DNA from: Variovorax sp. YR216
Lineage (GTDB): Bacteria > Pseudomonadota > Gammaproteobacteria > Burkholderiales > Burkholderiaceae_C
DNA length: 64,000 nt
Direction of reading: 5' to 3'
NCBI RefSeq assembly: GCF_900107745.1
Contig: NZ_FNRO01000019.1
Span: 58,886 to 122,885, forward strand
The position numbers and the translations under genes were made by a program. Under the pieces are notes generated by a model. The model was not told where the DNA came from and did no database searches. It saw only the letters and a list, made by a program, of their open reading frames with translations. This document shows, in pieces, positions 6,762 through 15,800 of the stretch; position 1 is the first letter of the stretch, and every line of letters starts with the position of its first letter.

Positions 6762-9143
6762 ATGTCGAAACCTTCTTCTTCCAGCGAGCCAGCGCGCAAG
6801 GCTCCCCCGAGCCCGCTGCGCCGCATTGCCATCTGGGGCGGCGCCGCGATCGCGGCAGGCACCCTCGTCGTGATGATCGGCGCGGCGACCGCAGTGGCGG
6901 TGATCTATCCGAAGCTCCCGAGCGTCTCCGATCTGGCGGACTACCGGCCCAAGCTCCCGCTGCGAGTCTTCGCGGCCGATGGCAGCCTGATCGGCGAGTT
7001 CGGCGAGGAGCGTCGCAATCTCACGCCCTTCGCGGACATTCCGAAGGTGATGAAGGACGCAGTGCTCGCGGTCGAGGACGCACGCTTCTACGACCATGGC
7101 GGCGTGGACTACAAGGGCTTCGTCCGCGCGGCCTTCTCGAGCCTGCGCGGCGGTCGCCAGCAGGGCGCCTCCACGATCACGATGCAGGTCGCGCGCAACG
7201 TCTTCCTGAGCTCGGAACGCACGCTGAGCCGCAAGGCCTACGAGATCCTGCTGTCGATGCAACTCGAGCGCCAGCTCACCAAGGACCAGATCCTCGAGAT
7301 CTACCTGAACCAGATCTACCTCGGCAACCGCGCCTACGGTTTCGCGGCGGCCGCCGAGACCTATTTCGGCAAGCCGCTCCAGAAGGTGACGATTGCCGAG
7401 GCCGCGATGCTCGCCGGCCTGCCGAAGGCGCCGGGGACCAACAACCCGGTCGCCAATCCGCGCCGCGCGCGTGCACGGCAGCTCTATGTGATCGACCGGA
7501 TGCAGGAAACCGGCTTCATCACCGCCGAACAGGCGGACCAGGCCAGGAAGGAAGAACTGCATCTGCGCGATGCCGCCGACCCCGATCGCCTGCACGCCGA
7601 GTACGTCGCCGAGACGGTGCGGCAGATGATGCACGCGCAGTACGGCGACAGCATCTACACCAGCGGTCTCAAGGTCTACACCTCGCTCGACTCGGGCGAT
7701 CAGGCAGCCGCCTATCGCTCGCTGCGTCGCGGCATCCTGGACTACGAACGACGCCAGCCCTATCGCGGTCCCGAGGCCTTCGCCGAGCTGCCCGACGATG
7801 CGAAGGAAATCGACGACGCCGTCGACGATGCGCTGGCCGACCATCCCGACAACGGCGATCTGGTCGCTGCCGTGGTGCTCGAAGCCAGCCCGAAGGAAGT
7901 CACCGCCGTGCGCGCCAATGGCGAGACGCTGCTGATCAGCGGCGAAGGCCTGCGCCCTGCGCAATCGGGCCTGGCTGCCAAGGCGCCGGCCGCGATCAAG
8001 ATCCGCCGCGGCGCGGTCATCCGCGTCGCGAAGATGGCCAAGGGCGGTTGGGAAATCACGCAGGTGCCCGAGGTCGAAGGCGCGTTCGTCGCCATGGACC
8101 CGCGCAGTGGTGCGATCAAGGCCCTCGTGGGCGGCTTCGACTTCGGACGCAGCAAGTTCAACCACGTCACCCAGGCATGGCGCCAGCCCGGATCGAGCTT
8201 CAAGCCGTTCATCTACTCGGCCGCTCTGGAGAAAGGCTTCTCGCCGAGCACCATCGTCAACGATGCACCGCTGTCCTTCGAAGCCGGCCCCGGCGGGCAG
8301 GCTTGGGAACCGAAGAACTTCGACGGAACCTATGACGGCCCGATCACGCTGCGCCGCGCGCTGCAGCAATCGAAGAACCTTGTCACGATCCGCGTGCTCC
8401 AGTCGATCGGCGCCGAGTACGCGCAGGACTGGATCACACGCTTCGGCTTCGACCGCGACAAGCACCCCGCCAACCTGCCGATGGGCCTCGGCGCGGGCTC
8501 GGTCACGCCGATGCAGATGGCGGCCGGGTACTCGGTGTTCGCCAACGGCGGCTATCGCGTGAACCCGTACCTCGTCACGCGCGTCACCGACATGAAGGAC
8601 AAGGTCCTGCTCGAAACCGAAGCGCCGGTGCTCGACGAAAGCCGCCGCGCGATCCCCGAGCGCAATGCCTTCGTCATGGGCTCGCTGCTCCAGAGCGTGG
8701 TGAAGGGCGGCACGGCTGCGAAGGCCGGCCAGGCGCTGCGCCGCAACGACCTCTTCGGCAAGACCGGCACCACCAACGACTCTTTCGATACCTGGTTCGC
8801 GGGCTTCCAGCCGACGATGGTCGGCATCGCATGGATCGGCTACGACACGCCGCGCCAGCTCGGTGTGCGTGGCGAGACCGGTGGCAGCCTGAGCCTGCCG
8901 ATCTGGGTCGGCTTCATGCAGACCGCGTTGAAGGGTGTCCCGGTGAGCGAACCGCGCGCACCGGGCGGCCTCGTCAATGTCGATGGCGAGTGGTACTTCG
9001 ACGAGTTCGGGCCGGGCCACGGCGTCGCGAGCCTCGGCGTCGATGCGCAGGCACCGACATCGGCCGAAGCGCTCGCGGGCGCACCGGTCGGCGCTCCCCC
9101 GCCTGCCGAGGAGCGCAGCCGCATCCTCGACTTCTTCCGATAG
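6762..9143 (+). CDS. mrcA: Penicillin-binding protein 1A (bifunctional class A PBP)
   Basis: The 793-aa inner-membrane protein polymerises lipid II and cross-links peptidoglycan. An N-terminal anchor occupies residues ~22-48. The GT51 domain follows, with catalytic Glu105 in AVEDARFYDHGG, GASTITMQVARN, and RKAYEILLSMQLE. The transpeptidase domain has the SxxK serine at Ser478 (QPGSSFKPF), SKN in QQSKNLVTIR and KTGTT at Lys667. Length and order are normal for PBP1A. The start is the ATG at 6762 (MSKPSSSSEPARK). It is divergent from the exosortase operon, which encodes a second GT51 enzyme, and the shared promoter region has cre tags, suggesting joint control by CreBC. The usual pilMNOPQ neighbours are absent. 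Confidence 0.95.
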   Translation: MSKPSSSSEPARKAPPSPLRRIAIWGGAAIAAGTLVVMIGAATAVAVIYPKLPSVSDLADYRPKLPLRVFAADGSLIGEFGEERRNLTPFADIPKVMKDAVLAVEDARFYDHGGVDYKGFVRAAFSSLRGGRQQGASTITMQVARNVFLSSERTLSRKAYEILLSMQLERQLTKDQILEIYLNQIYLGNRAYGFAAAAETYFGKPLQKVTIAEAAMLAGLPKAPGTNNPVANPRRARARQLYVIDRMQETGFITAEQADQARKEELHLRDAADPDRLHAEYVAETVRQMMHAQYGDSIYTSGLKVYTSLDSGDQAAAYRSLRRGILDYERRQPYRGPEAFAELPDDAKEIDDAVDDALADHPDNGDLVAAVVLEASPKEVTAVRANGETLLISGEGLRPAQSGLAAKAPAAIKIRRGAVIRVAKMAKGGWEITQVPEVEGAFVAMDPRSGAIKALVGGFDFGRSKFNHVTQAWRQPGSSFKPFIYSAALEKGFSPSTIVNDAPLSFEAGPGGQAWEPKNFDGTYDGPITLRRALQQSKNLVTIRVLQSIGAEYAQDWITRFGFDRDKHPANLPMGLGAGSVTPMQMAAGYSVFANGGYRVNPYLVTRVTDMKDKVLLETEAPVLDESRRAIPERNAFVMGSLLQSVVKGGTAAKAGQALRRNDLFGKTGTTNDSFDTWFAGFQPTMVGIAWIGYDTPRQLGVRGETGGSLSLPIWVGFMQTALKGVPVSEPRAPGGLVNVDGEWYFDEFGPGHGVASLGVDAQAPTSAEALAGAPVGAPPPAEERSRILDFFR

Positions 9144-9213
9144 CAGCGGCGCAGACGCGCGACGGGGGATGCGGAGCTATCTACACTCCACATCCCCCTT
9201 CTCACATCCGGCC

Positions 9214-9819
9214 ATGGAATTCCTGATCCTGGCGACGCTCCTCCTCGTCGGCGCCTCCATCCTCAAGTCGGCGGACCAGCGCCGCCGCATCGCACTGCTC
9301 GGCAGCTACCTCGGCAACTACCAGATCGAGAAGCTGATGGAGAACCTCACCGAAGGCTACCTGCGATGCCTGGGCGAGGATGATCCGGAGCGCCGCTCGC
9401 AGATCTGGGCCTTGCTGGACGACACCGAACGCAAACTGTCGATGCAGTTCAGCAACTTCGCCGTCGAGTTCTCGCGCGTAGATGAAAAGGAAACGCGCGT
9501 CAGCACCTTGCCGATCGCTCTTCCGTATGCGGGCCAGTTCCTGCCTGCAGCGACCTTCGACGTGCGCAAGGCCTTCGCCATCCACGCGCGCGGGATCGCG
9601 GAGGTGGCGCAGAACGACGCCCAGCGCAGCCAGAAAGCCAAGGCCTACATGATGTCCGCCGAGCTCTTTCTCATGCAGCACACCTGCCACTGGTTCTGCA
9701 AGTCGAAGGCAATTGCTTCGGCGCGCATGCTCGCCCGGCACAAGACCTCCTACCAGCAGCTCATCGATTCGGTGAGTCCCGGCACACGCAGCGCGTACCT
9801 GGCCCTCACCCGTCAGTGA
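9214..9819 (+). CDS. Hypothetical membrane-anchored protein
   Basis: The product is 201 aa, starting at ATG 9214 (MEFLILATLLLVGASILKS). It has one N-terminal hydrophobic helix followed by a mostly helical, charged cytoplasmic region with no motif I recognise. Four cysteines include CHWFC near residue 160. It lies 70 nt after mrcA on the same strand and its 3' end overlaps the convergent creC stop by 7 nt. Position suggests it could be co-transcribed with mrcA, but function is unknown. Confidence 0.75.
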   Translation: MEFLILATLLLVGASILKSADQRRRIALLGSYLGNYQIEKLMENLTEGYLRCLGEDDPERRSQIWALLDDTERKLSMQFSNFAVEFSRVDEKETRVSTLPIALPYAGQFLPAATFDVRKAFAIHARGIAEVAQNDAQRSQKAKAYMMSAELFLMQHTCHWFCKSKAIASARMLARHKTSYQQLIDSVSPGTRSAYLALTRQ

Positions 9820-11252
9820 TGCGCGAGCAGCGGCAGCGTGAGCGTGGCCTGAGCGCCGCCGCGCGGCGCGTTGACGAGCTCCACACGGCCGCGATGCAAG
9901 GTGGCAATCTCCTTCACGAAAGCCAGCCCGAGGCCGGTGCTCTTCTTCTGGCTGTGCGGGCGGGCCAGCGAATAGAACTTCTCGAACACCTTGTCTTTGG
10001 CGAAGTCCGGGATGCCCTTGCCTCGGTCGCGCACCGTGATCCGCGCACGCCGTCCTTCGGCCTCCAGCGCGAGCAGGACCTCGGCGCCGTCCGGTGAAAA
10101 GTCGATCGCGTTGTCCAGCAGGTTGCTGATCGCCCGACGCAGCAGGAAGGGATCGCCTTCCACCCGCGCTTCGTTGTGGATCGCCACGTTGATACGGATG
10201 TCGCGCTTCGATGCCGCCGCCTGCGCGCCGGCGCCGATGTCGCGCAAGAGGGGCGCGAGGGCCACGGGCTCGCTGCGCTCGAGCGCACGGCGCGTCTCCA
10301 GCGCAGTGAGCTCCATCATGCGATCGACGATTTCCTGGATGCGCTGCGTCTCGTGCGCGATGTTCGCGAGAAAGCGTTCGCGCTCGGCCTGCGGCATCGA
10401 CGGCTCCTGGATCAGCTCGGCCGCGCCACGGATCGCGGAAAGCGGGCTCTTCACCTCGTGCGTGAAGGTCTGCACGTAGTCGGCGACGTAGTTGCGACCG
10501 GTCAGCGCATCCCGCATTTCACGCAGGCCGCCGCGCAGCGTATTGACCGCGCGCCGGATCATGCGCGACAGGCTCAGGCTGCGCTGGCTGCGCAGCCACC
10601 CGACGTAGTCCGAGATGAGTCCGAAGGGCCGCACCAGCCAGATCGACACGATGATTGCAAGCACCAGCAGCGCCAATGCCGAGCCGGCGCCGACCCAGAG
10701 CGTGCGTGCGCGCGCGTCCTCGACGAACTGCCCGAAGCTGCGCACCGGCTTGCCGACAGTGACCACGCCCACGATCTCGTTGCCCCAGCGGATCGGCGCG
10801 CCGACGTACATCACCGACGTCAGCGGATCCCCCGCGATGTCGCGCGACGTGCGCGCACCATAGACACCCGACAGGGACCGGCTGACGTCGGTTCGTTGTG
10901 AGTAGTCCGCGCCGGCACTGCGGCCCAGCGAATCGAAGAGCACGCGTCCCGTGCGGTCCGTGACGTACATGCGCAGCTCGACGCGGCGCTTGTGCAGGTT
11001 GTAGATCTGCGCCGAAAACTGCCGCGCATAGACCGAGCGGAACAGCGGGTCGAGCCGCGAGACGTTGATGGCGCCCGCGATCACGTCCTGCTCTATCAGG
11101 CTCGCCATCAACTGCGACGTCTCCACCAGCGATTCCTCCGCCGACTCACGGTAGCGCGGGTCGATGTCCGAGACCACGCGGTACAGCAGGAACGCAATGC
11201 CGACCGTATAGATCAGCAGGATCCCGATGAAGATGCGGGTTCTTTGCGTCAC
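9813..11252 (-). CDS. creC: Two-component sensor histidine kinase CreC
   Basis: The 479-aa inner-membrane kinase has a first transmembrane helix at ~8-25, a periplasmic sensor region ~28-185, a second helix ~190-208, a HAMP-like linker and a kinase core. The phospho-acceptor is His265 in TFTHEVKSPLSAIRG; the N-box (SNLLDNAIDFS), G1 (VRDRGKGIPD) and GLGLAFVKEI are intact. The linker LTGRNYVADYVQTFTHEVKSP is characteristic of CreC. It follows creB, separated by an interspersed repeat. The start is GTG at 11252. In the family, CreBC responds to envelope or metabolic stress and activates genes with cre tags; the tags at 6.55 kb are likely targets. Confidence 0.9.
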   Translation of the reverse strand: MTQRTRIFIGILLIYTVGIAFLLYRVVSDIDPRYRESAEESLVETSQLMASLIEQDVIAGAINVSRLDPLFRSVYARQFSAQIYNLHKRRVELRMYVTDRTGRVLFDSLGRSAGADYSQRTDVSRSLSGVYGARTSRDIAGDPLTSVMYVGAPIRWGNEIVGVVTVGKPVRSFGQFVEDARARTLWVGAGSALALLVLAIIVSIWLVRPFGLISDYVGWLRSQRSLSLSRMIRRAVNTLRGGLREMRDALTGRNYVADYVQTFTHEVKSPLSAIRGAAELIQEPSMPQAERERFLANIAHETQRIQEIVDRMMELTALETRRALERSEPVALAPLLRDIGAGAQAAASKRDIRINVAIHNEARVEGDPFLLRRAISNLLDNAIDFSPDGAEVLLALEAEGRRARITVRDRGKGIPDFAKDKVFEKFYSLARPHSQKKSTGLGLAFVKEIATLHRGRVELVNAPRGGAQATLTLPLLAHH

Positions 11253-11281
11253 CCTCTCAGTGCTCCGACCGCAGGCGCAGA

Positions 11282-11376
11282 CCAGAAATCCCGCGGACCC
11301 GGCTTTGCCGGGCCGCCGGGATTGCCCCCTCGAAGGGGGTGCAGAGCCACACGCAGTGGGCGAGGCTGGGGGTGGG
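11282..11376. repeat. ~95-bp interspersed intergenic repeat, copy 1
   Basis: This segment is nearly the reverse complement of the element at 25051-25146. Shared parts include CCAGAA, CCGGCTTTGCCGGGCCG, an AAGGGGGTGC block, GAGCCACAC and GTGGGCGAGGCTGGGGGTGGG. It contains internal hairpins. It sits between creB and creC and may modulate expression of creC relative to creB. Confidence 0.8.
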
Positions 11377-11378
11377 CC

Positions 11379-12131
11379 TCATTCCAGTGGCAGTTCTTCG
11401 TTCAGCGCATAGCCGGTGCCGCGCAGGGTGCGGATCGGGTCGACGTCCGGGGCGATGGCCTTGAGCTTGGCACGCAGTGTCTTGATGTGCGCATCCACCG
11501 TGCGATCGAAGCTCTCGCTCGATTCGTCCCACACGAGGCGCAGCAGCTCGTCGCGCGTGAAGACCCGGCCGGGGCGCTGGACCATCAACCGCAGCAAGCC
11601 GTACTCGTAGCGCGACAGTTCGAGCAGGCGACCGTAGTAGCGGATCTGCATGCGCTCGGCGTCGACCGCAAAGGGAAGCGAGGGGGCGGGTGCAGGCGCA
11701 ACTGTTGCCGCCGCCGGCGCTGTCTGCCCGTTCTGCCCGTTTTGCCCATTGCGGCCGCTTCTTCGCAGGATGGTCCTCACCCGCGCCACCAGTTCGCGCG
11801 GAGAAAAAGGCTTGGCGACGTAGTCGTCAGCACCCAGTTCGAGACCGACCACGCGATCGATCTCGTCGCTGCGCGCGGTGAGGAACAGCATCGGCACCTG
11901 TGCGCCACCCGGCAGCGACTGCAGCCGCTTGAACAATTCGAAGCCGTTCATGTCCGGCAGCCCGATGTCGAGGATCGCAAGTGCGGGCGGCTCGGCGGTG
12001 AACTGCGCGATCGCTTCCTGCGCGGTCGGGCACCACACCGGCGCAAAGCCATCGGTGCGCAGCACGTACTGCAGGGTGTCCGCAATGCCGGATTCGTCTT
12101 CGGCGATCAGGATCCGGGGGTTGAAAAGCAT
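11379..12131 (-). CDS. creB: Two-component response regulator CreB (OmpR family)
   Basis: The 250-aa DNA-binding regulator has a receiver domain (residues 1-122) with acidic pocket E11/D12, phospho-acceptor Asp55 (LAILDIGLPDMNG) and the conserved Lys in DDYVAKPFSP, followed by a C-terminal winged helix. The interdomain linker has a small NGQ repeat and an Ala/Pro-rich stretch (residues ~130-150), longer than in E. coli CreB. Phosphorylation by CreC should enable binding to TTCAC-N6-TTCAC sites. creB is the first gene of the pair; creD, a usual target, is not in this window. Confidence 0.88.
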   Translation of the reverse strand: MLFNPRILIAEDESGIADTLQYVLRTDGFAPVWCPTAQEAIAQFTAEPPALAILDIGLPDMNGFELFKRLQSLPGGAQVPMLFLTARSDEIDRVVGLELGADDYVAKPFSPRELVARVRTILRRSGRNGQNGQNGQTAPAAATVAPAPAPSLPFAVDAERMQIRYYGRLLELSRYEYGLLRLMVQRPGRVFTRDELLRLVWDESSESFDRTVDAHIKTLRAKLKAIAPDVDPIRTLRGTGYALNEELPLE

Positions 12132-12197
12132 GGCCCGGATGGTAGCCGGCCATCGTTCGGACGCCAGGCGAACTGCGCGAGCCTGGGAGTGGTTCGT

Positions 12198-12965
12198 TCA
12201 AGCCAGATCGAAGCAGCAGCCGGCGTAATACGGCTGGTCACCGCCCTCGACGAAAGGCACCTCGATCGGCTTGCCCTCGTTGCGCCAGGCGTCCCGGCGG
12301 GCATAGCCCGCCTCGGTGAGATCGGCAAAGAGCCGGTCGTGGTGCTCGATTCGGTAGGGGCATACCGCCACGCCGATGCTGTTGAGCGTGTAGAGCGTCT
12401 TCTCCGGGTGCACCGCCGCCGTGTTGATGATGATGCGCTTCGGCTTCACCGGCAGTTCGGCCAGGATCTCCGAGAGGCGCTGGGGCAGGTATTGCAGGCT
12501 GCCGGAGGCATACAGGATGTCGCAGCCGCTCGCGTCGTGGAAATCGGTGGTGAAGCCCAGCTGACCGGCGACTTGCCGTTGCGCAGCGACTTCGGCGCCG
12601 GCCTTGATCACGCCCGGCACGTCGCAAACCGTCCAGCGCAAGTCCGCCGGGTAGTTGAGCACGCGGCGGAACGCGTAGTACTTGATGCCGATGTGCCCGC
12701 CCAGGTCGAACACGGTGCGCAGACCGCTGTCCAGTGATCGCCCCAGCCAGAAGAGAGCGGGGTAGTCGTAGAAGTAGATCTGGTGGCTGTAGAGGTTGGC
12801 CGCTTCGGGCGTGTCATAGCCCACCGTCTTGCCAACAGGCGCATGGGCCTCGGCGTCCGCGAAGCTCTCGAAAGAACCCATGAACAGGTTCTCGTCGCGG
12901 TTCTCCAGGAACTTGCGGCGGTAGGTCGATTCGCGAACCGAGGAAGGCAGAAGGCTGGAAAGCAT
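12198..12965 (-). CDS. Putative methyltransferase, TIGR04325 family
   Basis: The 255-aa protein has a Rossmann-like SAM-binding motif (TVFDLGGHIGIKYYAF) and a downstream acidic motif (WTVCDVPGVIKAG) with a later DILYASGSLQYL block, all typical of the TIGR04325 putative methyltransferases often found in surface-polysaccharide loci. There are no glycan-biosynthesis neighbours here, so its substrate cannot be inferred. The start is ATG at 12965 (MLSSLLPSSVRES); a second Met at residue 29 is less likely because conserved sequence precedes it. It is transcribed in the same direction as creB, 66 nt upstream, and probably from its own promoter in the A/T-rich stretch 12990-13025. Confidence 0.7.
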   Translation of the reverse strand: MLSSLLPSSVRESTYRRKFLENRDENLFMGSFESFADAEAHAPVGKTVGYDTPEAANLYSHQIYFYDYPALFWLGRSLDSGLRTVFDLGGHIGIKYYAFRRVLNYPADLRWTVCDVPGVIKAGAEVAAQRQVAGQLGFTTDFHDASGCDILYASGSLQYLPQRLSEILAELPVKPKRIIINTAAVHPEKTLYTLNSIGVAVCPYRIEHHDRLFADLTEAGYARRDAWRNEGKPIEVPFVEGGDQPYYAGCCFDLA

Positions 12966-13079
12966 GGCACCTCGTTGATGTCAGCGGGAATGACACATTT
13001 TGCACGTTGAAACATTAAGTATTCAACTGCTGGCGAGGTTTCCGGGGCTTTCCAGCCCCTCCGGACGGTGATCCTGTTG

Positions 13080-13274
13080 CTACTGCGCCTGATATCCGGC
13101 GTTTTCGATGGCCACGATGATGTCCGCGCGCGGATGTTCGCTCACGACGTCGACGTGACCCGTTTCCAGGTCGACCGTGACCTGCGCCTTGGGATCGATG
13201 GTTTGTACCGCGTTCTGCACCAGGTTGGCGCAGTGCCCGCAGCTCATGCCGGTGACCTGAAATTTCTGGCTCAT
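13080..13274 (-). CDS. Heavy-metal-associated (HMA) domain protein, CopZ-like
   Basis: The 64-aa ferredoxin-fold metallochaperone has the metal-binding loop GMSCGHCANLV, with the two Cys that bind Cu(I). Such proteins carry copper to P-type ATPases. The start is ATG at 13274, preceded by AAAGGAG; an in-frame Met 13 codons upstream lacks conserved sequence. No copper ATPase or CueR gene is adjacent, so this is an orphan chaperone. It lies next to the candidate replication origin. Confidence 0.85.
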   Translation of the reverse strand: MSQKFQVTGMSCGHCANLVQNAVQTIDPKAQVTVDLETGHVDVVSEHPRADIIVAIENAGYQAQ

Positions 13275-13373
13275 CGGAGTGGCTCCTTTCCTACTGGATG
13301 ACGGAAACCCCAAGTTTGAACCTTCTCACCATGGCAATGTCCAGTGGGTGGCGCTGGCGCGCGGAAATCGACG

Positions 13374-13690
13374 GCTGTTCCTATTCCTCTCCTATTTCTC
13401 TTATTTAGATTAGTAGTAGTAGATAAGGGTCGCATGCTGCTGTGGACATATCGTATTTTCCCTTTGCTGACAGGGACTTGCTGTGTGCTGTTCGCTGTGC
13501 GCAGCTGCGCTTCCGTGCTGTCCCGTCAAATCGAACAACTTTGCAAAACCCGATCAGCCTGTGGACAACCTGTCGCTTGTGCCGAAACTGTCCCCAGGGT
13601 TGTGCTTTGACAGAGTTCGGTGATTCCGTGTACAGGTTGCCGTACAGGGCCTGAAATACGCTTTCGCCCGTCGCGCATGCTGTACAAACA
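13374..13690. other. Candidate chromosomal replication origin (oriC)
   Basis: This lies in the 448-nt gene-free interval 13275-13722. Read on the minus strand there is a DnaA box TTGTCCACA (13568-13560), a second box ATGTCCACA (13449-13441), a short GC-rich patch, then TTATCTACTACTACTA (13426-13411) followed by an A/T-rich tract to about 13375. The order DnaA box, GC patch, CTA repeats (DnaA-trios) and AT-rich tract is the known basal unwinding architecture. Weaker box-like sites are CTGTCCCCA (13588-13596) and TGTACAAAC (13681-13689). Genes on the left mostly point left and those towards parB mostly right, and parS sites lie 7 kb away. dnaA is not in the window, so this is a prediction. Confidence 0.6.
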
Positions 13691-13722
13691 CAACCCCTGA
13701 CCTTTCTCCCCCTGCTTGAGCT

Positions 13723-14412
13723 ATGCGAATCCTCCTGGTCGAAGATGACGCCGTACTGCGAAGCGTGATGCTGCGCAGCCTGGGTGACGCGGGACACCGC
13801 GTCGATGTGGCAGCGAGCGTGGAAGAAGCGGAGCACCTGTGGCGTGTGCAGACCTTCGACGCGGTGCTCCTTGATCTGAACCTGCCCGCCACGGCGAGCC
13901 CGACCAGCGGTCTTGCCAGCGGCCTGACCGCGTTGCGGCATGCGCGCCAGCGCGGCGACCGGACGCCGGTCCTGGTGCTGACCGCGCGCGACCGGACCGA
14001 GGAACGCATCGCCGGCCTGGACGCGGGTGCCGACGACTACCTTGGAAAGCCTTTCGACCTCGCGGAAGTGGAGGCGCGTCTTCGCGCGCTGGTGCGGCGT
14101 GCCCAAGGCACGGAGGACATCTCCACCCTGGGCCGCCTGCGGCTTGACCGCCGGGCGCGTCGCTTTGGCATCGGCAACGTGCCGCTCGACCTGCCGGCGC
14201 GCGAATTCGAGGTTCTTTGGGAGTTGATGAGTCCGCCGGGCCGGACCATCAGCAAGCGCGAGCTGTCGGACAAGCTCTCGAGCTTCGACGACTCGTTGGG
14301 CGACAACGCGCTCGAGGCCTTCATTTCGCGCCTGCGCAAGAAACTGGTGGGCAGCGGCGCGGCGATCCGGACCTTGCGCGGCATCGGCTATCTGCTGGAA
14401 GCCGAAGTGTGA
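13723..14412 (+). CDS. Two-component response regulator, TctD/QseB-like (OmpR family)
   Basis: The 229-aa regulator has a receiver domain with E8/D9/D10-type acidic pocket (LLVEDDA), phospho-acceptor Asp51 (VLLDLNLP), Thr in VLTARD, Lys in DDYLGKPFD, and a C-terminal winged helix (PAREFEVLWELM... ISRLRKKL...RTLRGIGYLLE). An unusual insertion after the Asp (ATASPTSGLASG) lengthens the alpha3 region. The start is ATG at 13723, directly after the candidate origin. It overlaps the partner kinase gene by 4 nt, indicating translational coupling. The signal is unknown; TctDE senses tricarboxylates, QseBC other cues. Confidence 0.85.
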   Translation: MRILLVEDDAVLRSVMLRSLGDAGHRVDVAASVEEAEHLWRVQTFDAVLLDLNLPATASPTSGLASGLTALRHARQRGDRTPVLVLTARDRTEERIAGLDAGADDYLGKPFDLAEVEARLRALVRRAQGTEDISTLGRLRLDRRARRFGIGNVPLDLPAREFEVLWELMSPPGRTISKRELSDKLSSFDDSLGDNALEAFISRLRKKLVGSGAAIRTLRGIGYLLEAEV

Positions 14413-15779
14413 GCGCGACGCCGCCGCGCAGGCTGGCCGCGCCGTCTCTGACCACGCGGGTGCTGCGCGGCGTGCTGCTGCCGCTGGCGCTGACCTGGTT
14501 TCTCGGCACCGCGGTGGCGCTGTACCTGGCGAGCTATTTCACGCGGCAGGCCTTCGATCGGGCGCTGCTCGACGATGCCTATGCGATATCGGCCAATGTG
14601 CGTCCGGGAGAGCGGGGCATCGAGCTGCCGCTGTCGCCGCGTGAAGTCACGAACATGCTCTTCGACCAGGACGAGCAGGTGTACTTCGCGGTGCTGCGGC
14701 CCGATGGATCCCTGCTTGCCGGCAATCCGGGGCTCTCGGCGCCGCTGCCGGAGGAAGGTGCCCGGCATCGTTTCTCGCATGTGATCTATGGGGGCCAGTC
14801 CCTGCGGGCGGTGGTGATGAATCATGACGAGCCCGATGTCTACAGCGTGGTGGTGGCGCAGACAACGACAGCGCGGGGCGTTCTGATCGAGAGGCTGCTG
14901 ATCTATTCGATCGCACCGCAGGTCGTGCTGCTGGGGTTGCTCGCGACGTGGTTGTGGCGTCGCATCCGGCGCGAGCTTCGTCCGCTCGACGAACTGCGGC
15001 AGACACTGGAAAAGCGCAACGCGAGCGACTTGAAGCCGGTGCCTGTCGCACGGAGCTCGCGCGAGCTGGAGCAGTTGGGCGACACGCTCAACGCGCTGCT
15101 CGACAGGCTGGCGCAGAGTGCGTCCGCGCAGCGCGAGTTCGCGGGCAACGTGGCGCATGAACTCCGCACGCCGCTTGCCGGCATCCGGGCGCTCGCGGAC
15201 TACGGGCTCGCGCAGACGACACCGTCGGTGTGGCGGGAGCAGCTCAAGCAGATCGCCACCAGCCAGGCGCGGGCCAGTCACTTGGTGGATCAGTTGCTGG
15301 CACTGGCACTGGCGAATGAAAGACGGACGGGTTTGCAGCAGCAGGCGGTGCGTCTCGACGAGCTCATCCGGCAGGCGGTGCTTCGCCACTTGGCGCGGGC
15401 CGATGCCAAGGGCGTGGATCTGGGCGCCAAGGGCATCGACGAGCCGGTGACGGTGCAGGCGACCATGGCGCTGGTCGAAGGCACGCTCGACAACCTGATC
15501 GACAACGCGTTGCGCTACGGCGGGCACACGATCACCATCGAACTCGAAGGCAGGACCCTGAGCGTGATCGACGATGGCCCTGGCATTCCCGATGCGGCGC
15601 AGCGCGATCTGATGGAGCGCTGGACGCAGGGCCCCGAGGGCCAGAAGCTGGGTGAAGGCGCCGGGCTCGGCCTGGCGATCGTGGCGCGCTACGCGAAGCT
15701 GCTCGGTGCGGAGCTGAGCTTCGCGAAGGCGTCAGAAGAAGGCGGATTGCGCGTCAGCCTGGCTTTCGGGCCCGACTGA
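14409..15779 (+). CDS. Two-component sensor histidine kinase, TctE/QseC-like
   Basis: The gene starts with GTG at 14409 inside the response-regulator stop (GTGTGA) and encodes about 456 aa. A first membrane helix (~22-43), a periplasmic 2CSK_N-type domain (~45-160) and a second helix (~164-183) precede HAMP and kinase domains. His250 in AGNVAHELRTPLAG is the phospho-acceptor; the N-box (DNLIDNALRYGG), G1 (VIDDGPGIPD) and G2 (GAGLGLAIVARY) are present. It pairs with the regulator upstream. No transporter gene of the Tct type is nearby, so the stimulus is unassigned. Confidence 0.85.
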   Translation: MSATPPRRLAAPSLTTRVLRGVLLPLALTWFLGTAVALYLASYFTRQAFDRALLDDAYAISANVRPGERGIELPLSPREVTNMLFDQDEQVYFAVLRPDGSLLAGNPGLSAPLPEEGARHRFSHVIYGGQSLRAVVMNHDEPDVYSVVVAQTTTARGVLIERLLIYSIAPQVVLLGLLATWLWRRIRRELRPLDELRQTLEKRNASDLKPVPVARSSRELEQLGDTLNALLDRLAQSASAQREFAGNVAHELRTPLAGIRALADYGLAQTTPSVWREQLKQIATSQARASHLVDQLLALALANERRTGLQQQAVRLDELIRQAVLRHLARADAKGVDLGAKGIDEPVTVQATMALVEGTLDNLIDNALRYGGHTITIELEGRTLSVIDDGPGIPDAAQRDLMERWTQGPEGQKLGEGAGLGLAIVARYAKLLGAELSFAKASEEGGLRVSLAFGPD

Positions 15780-15800
15780 CGCGATCTGGCCGGGCGAGCG

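Noticed and set aside
13344..13610. Coding gene in the 13.3-13.6 kb interval
   Set aside because: Frames there have low similarity to any protein pattern and cover the A/T-rich and DnaA-box region; the interval fits an origin better.
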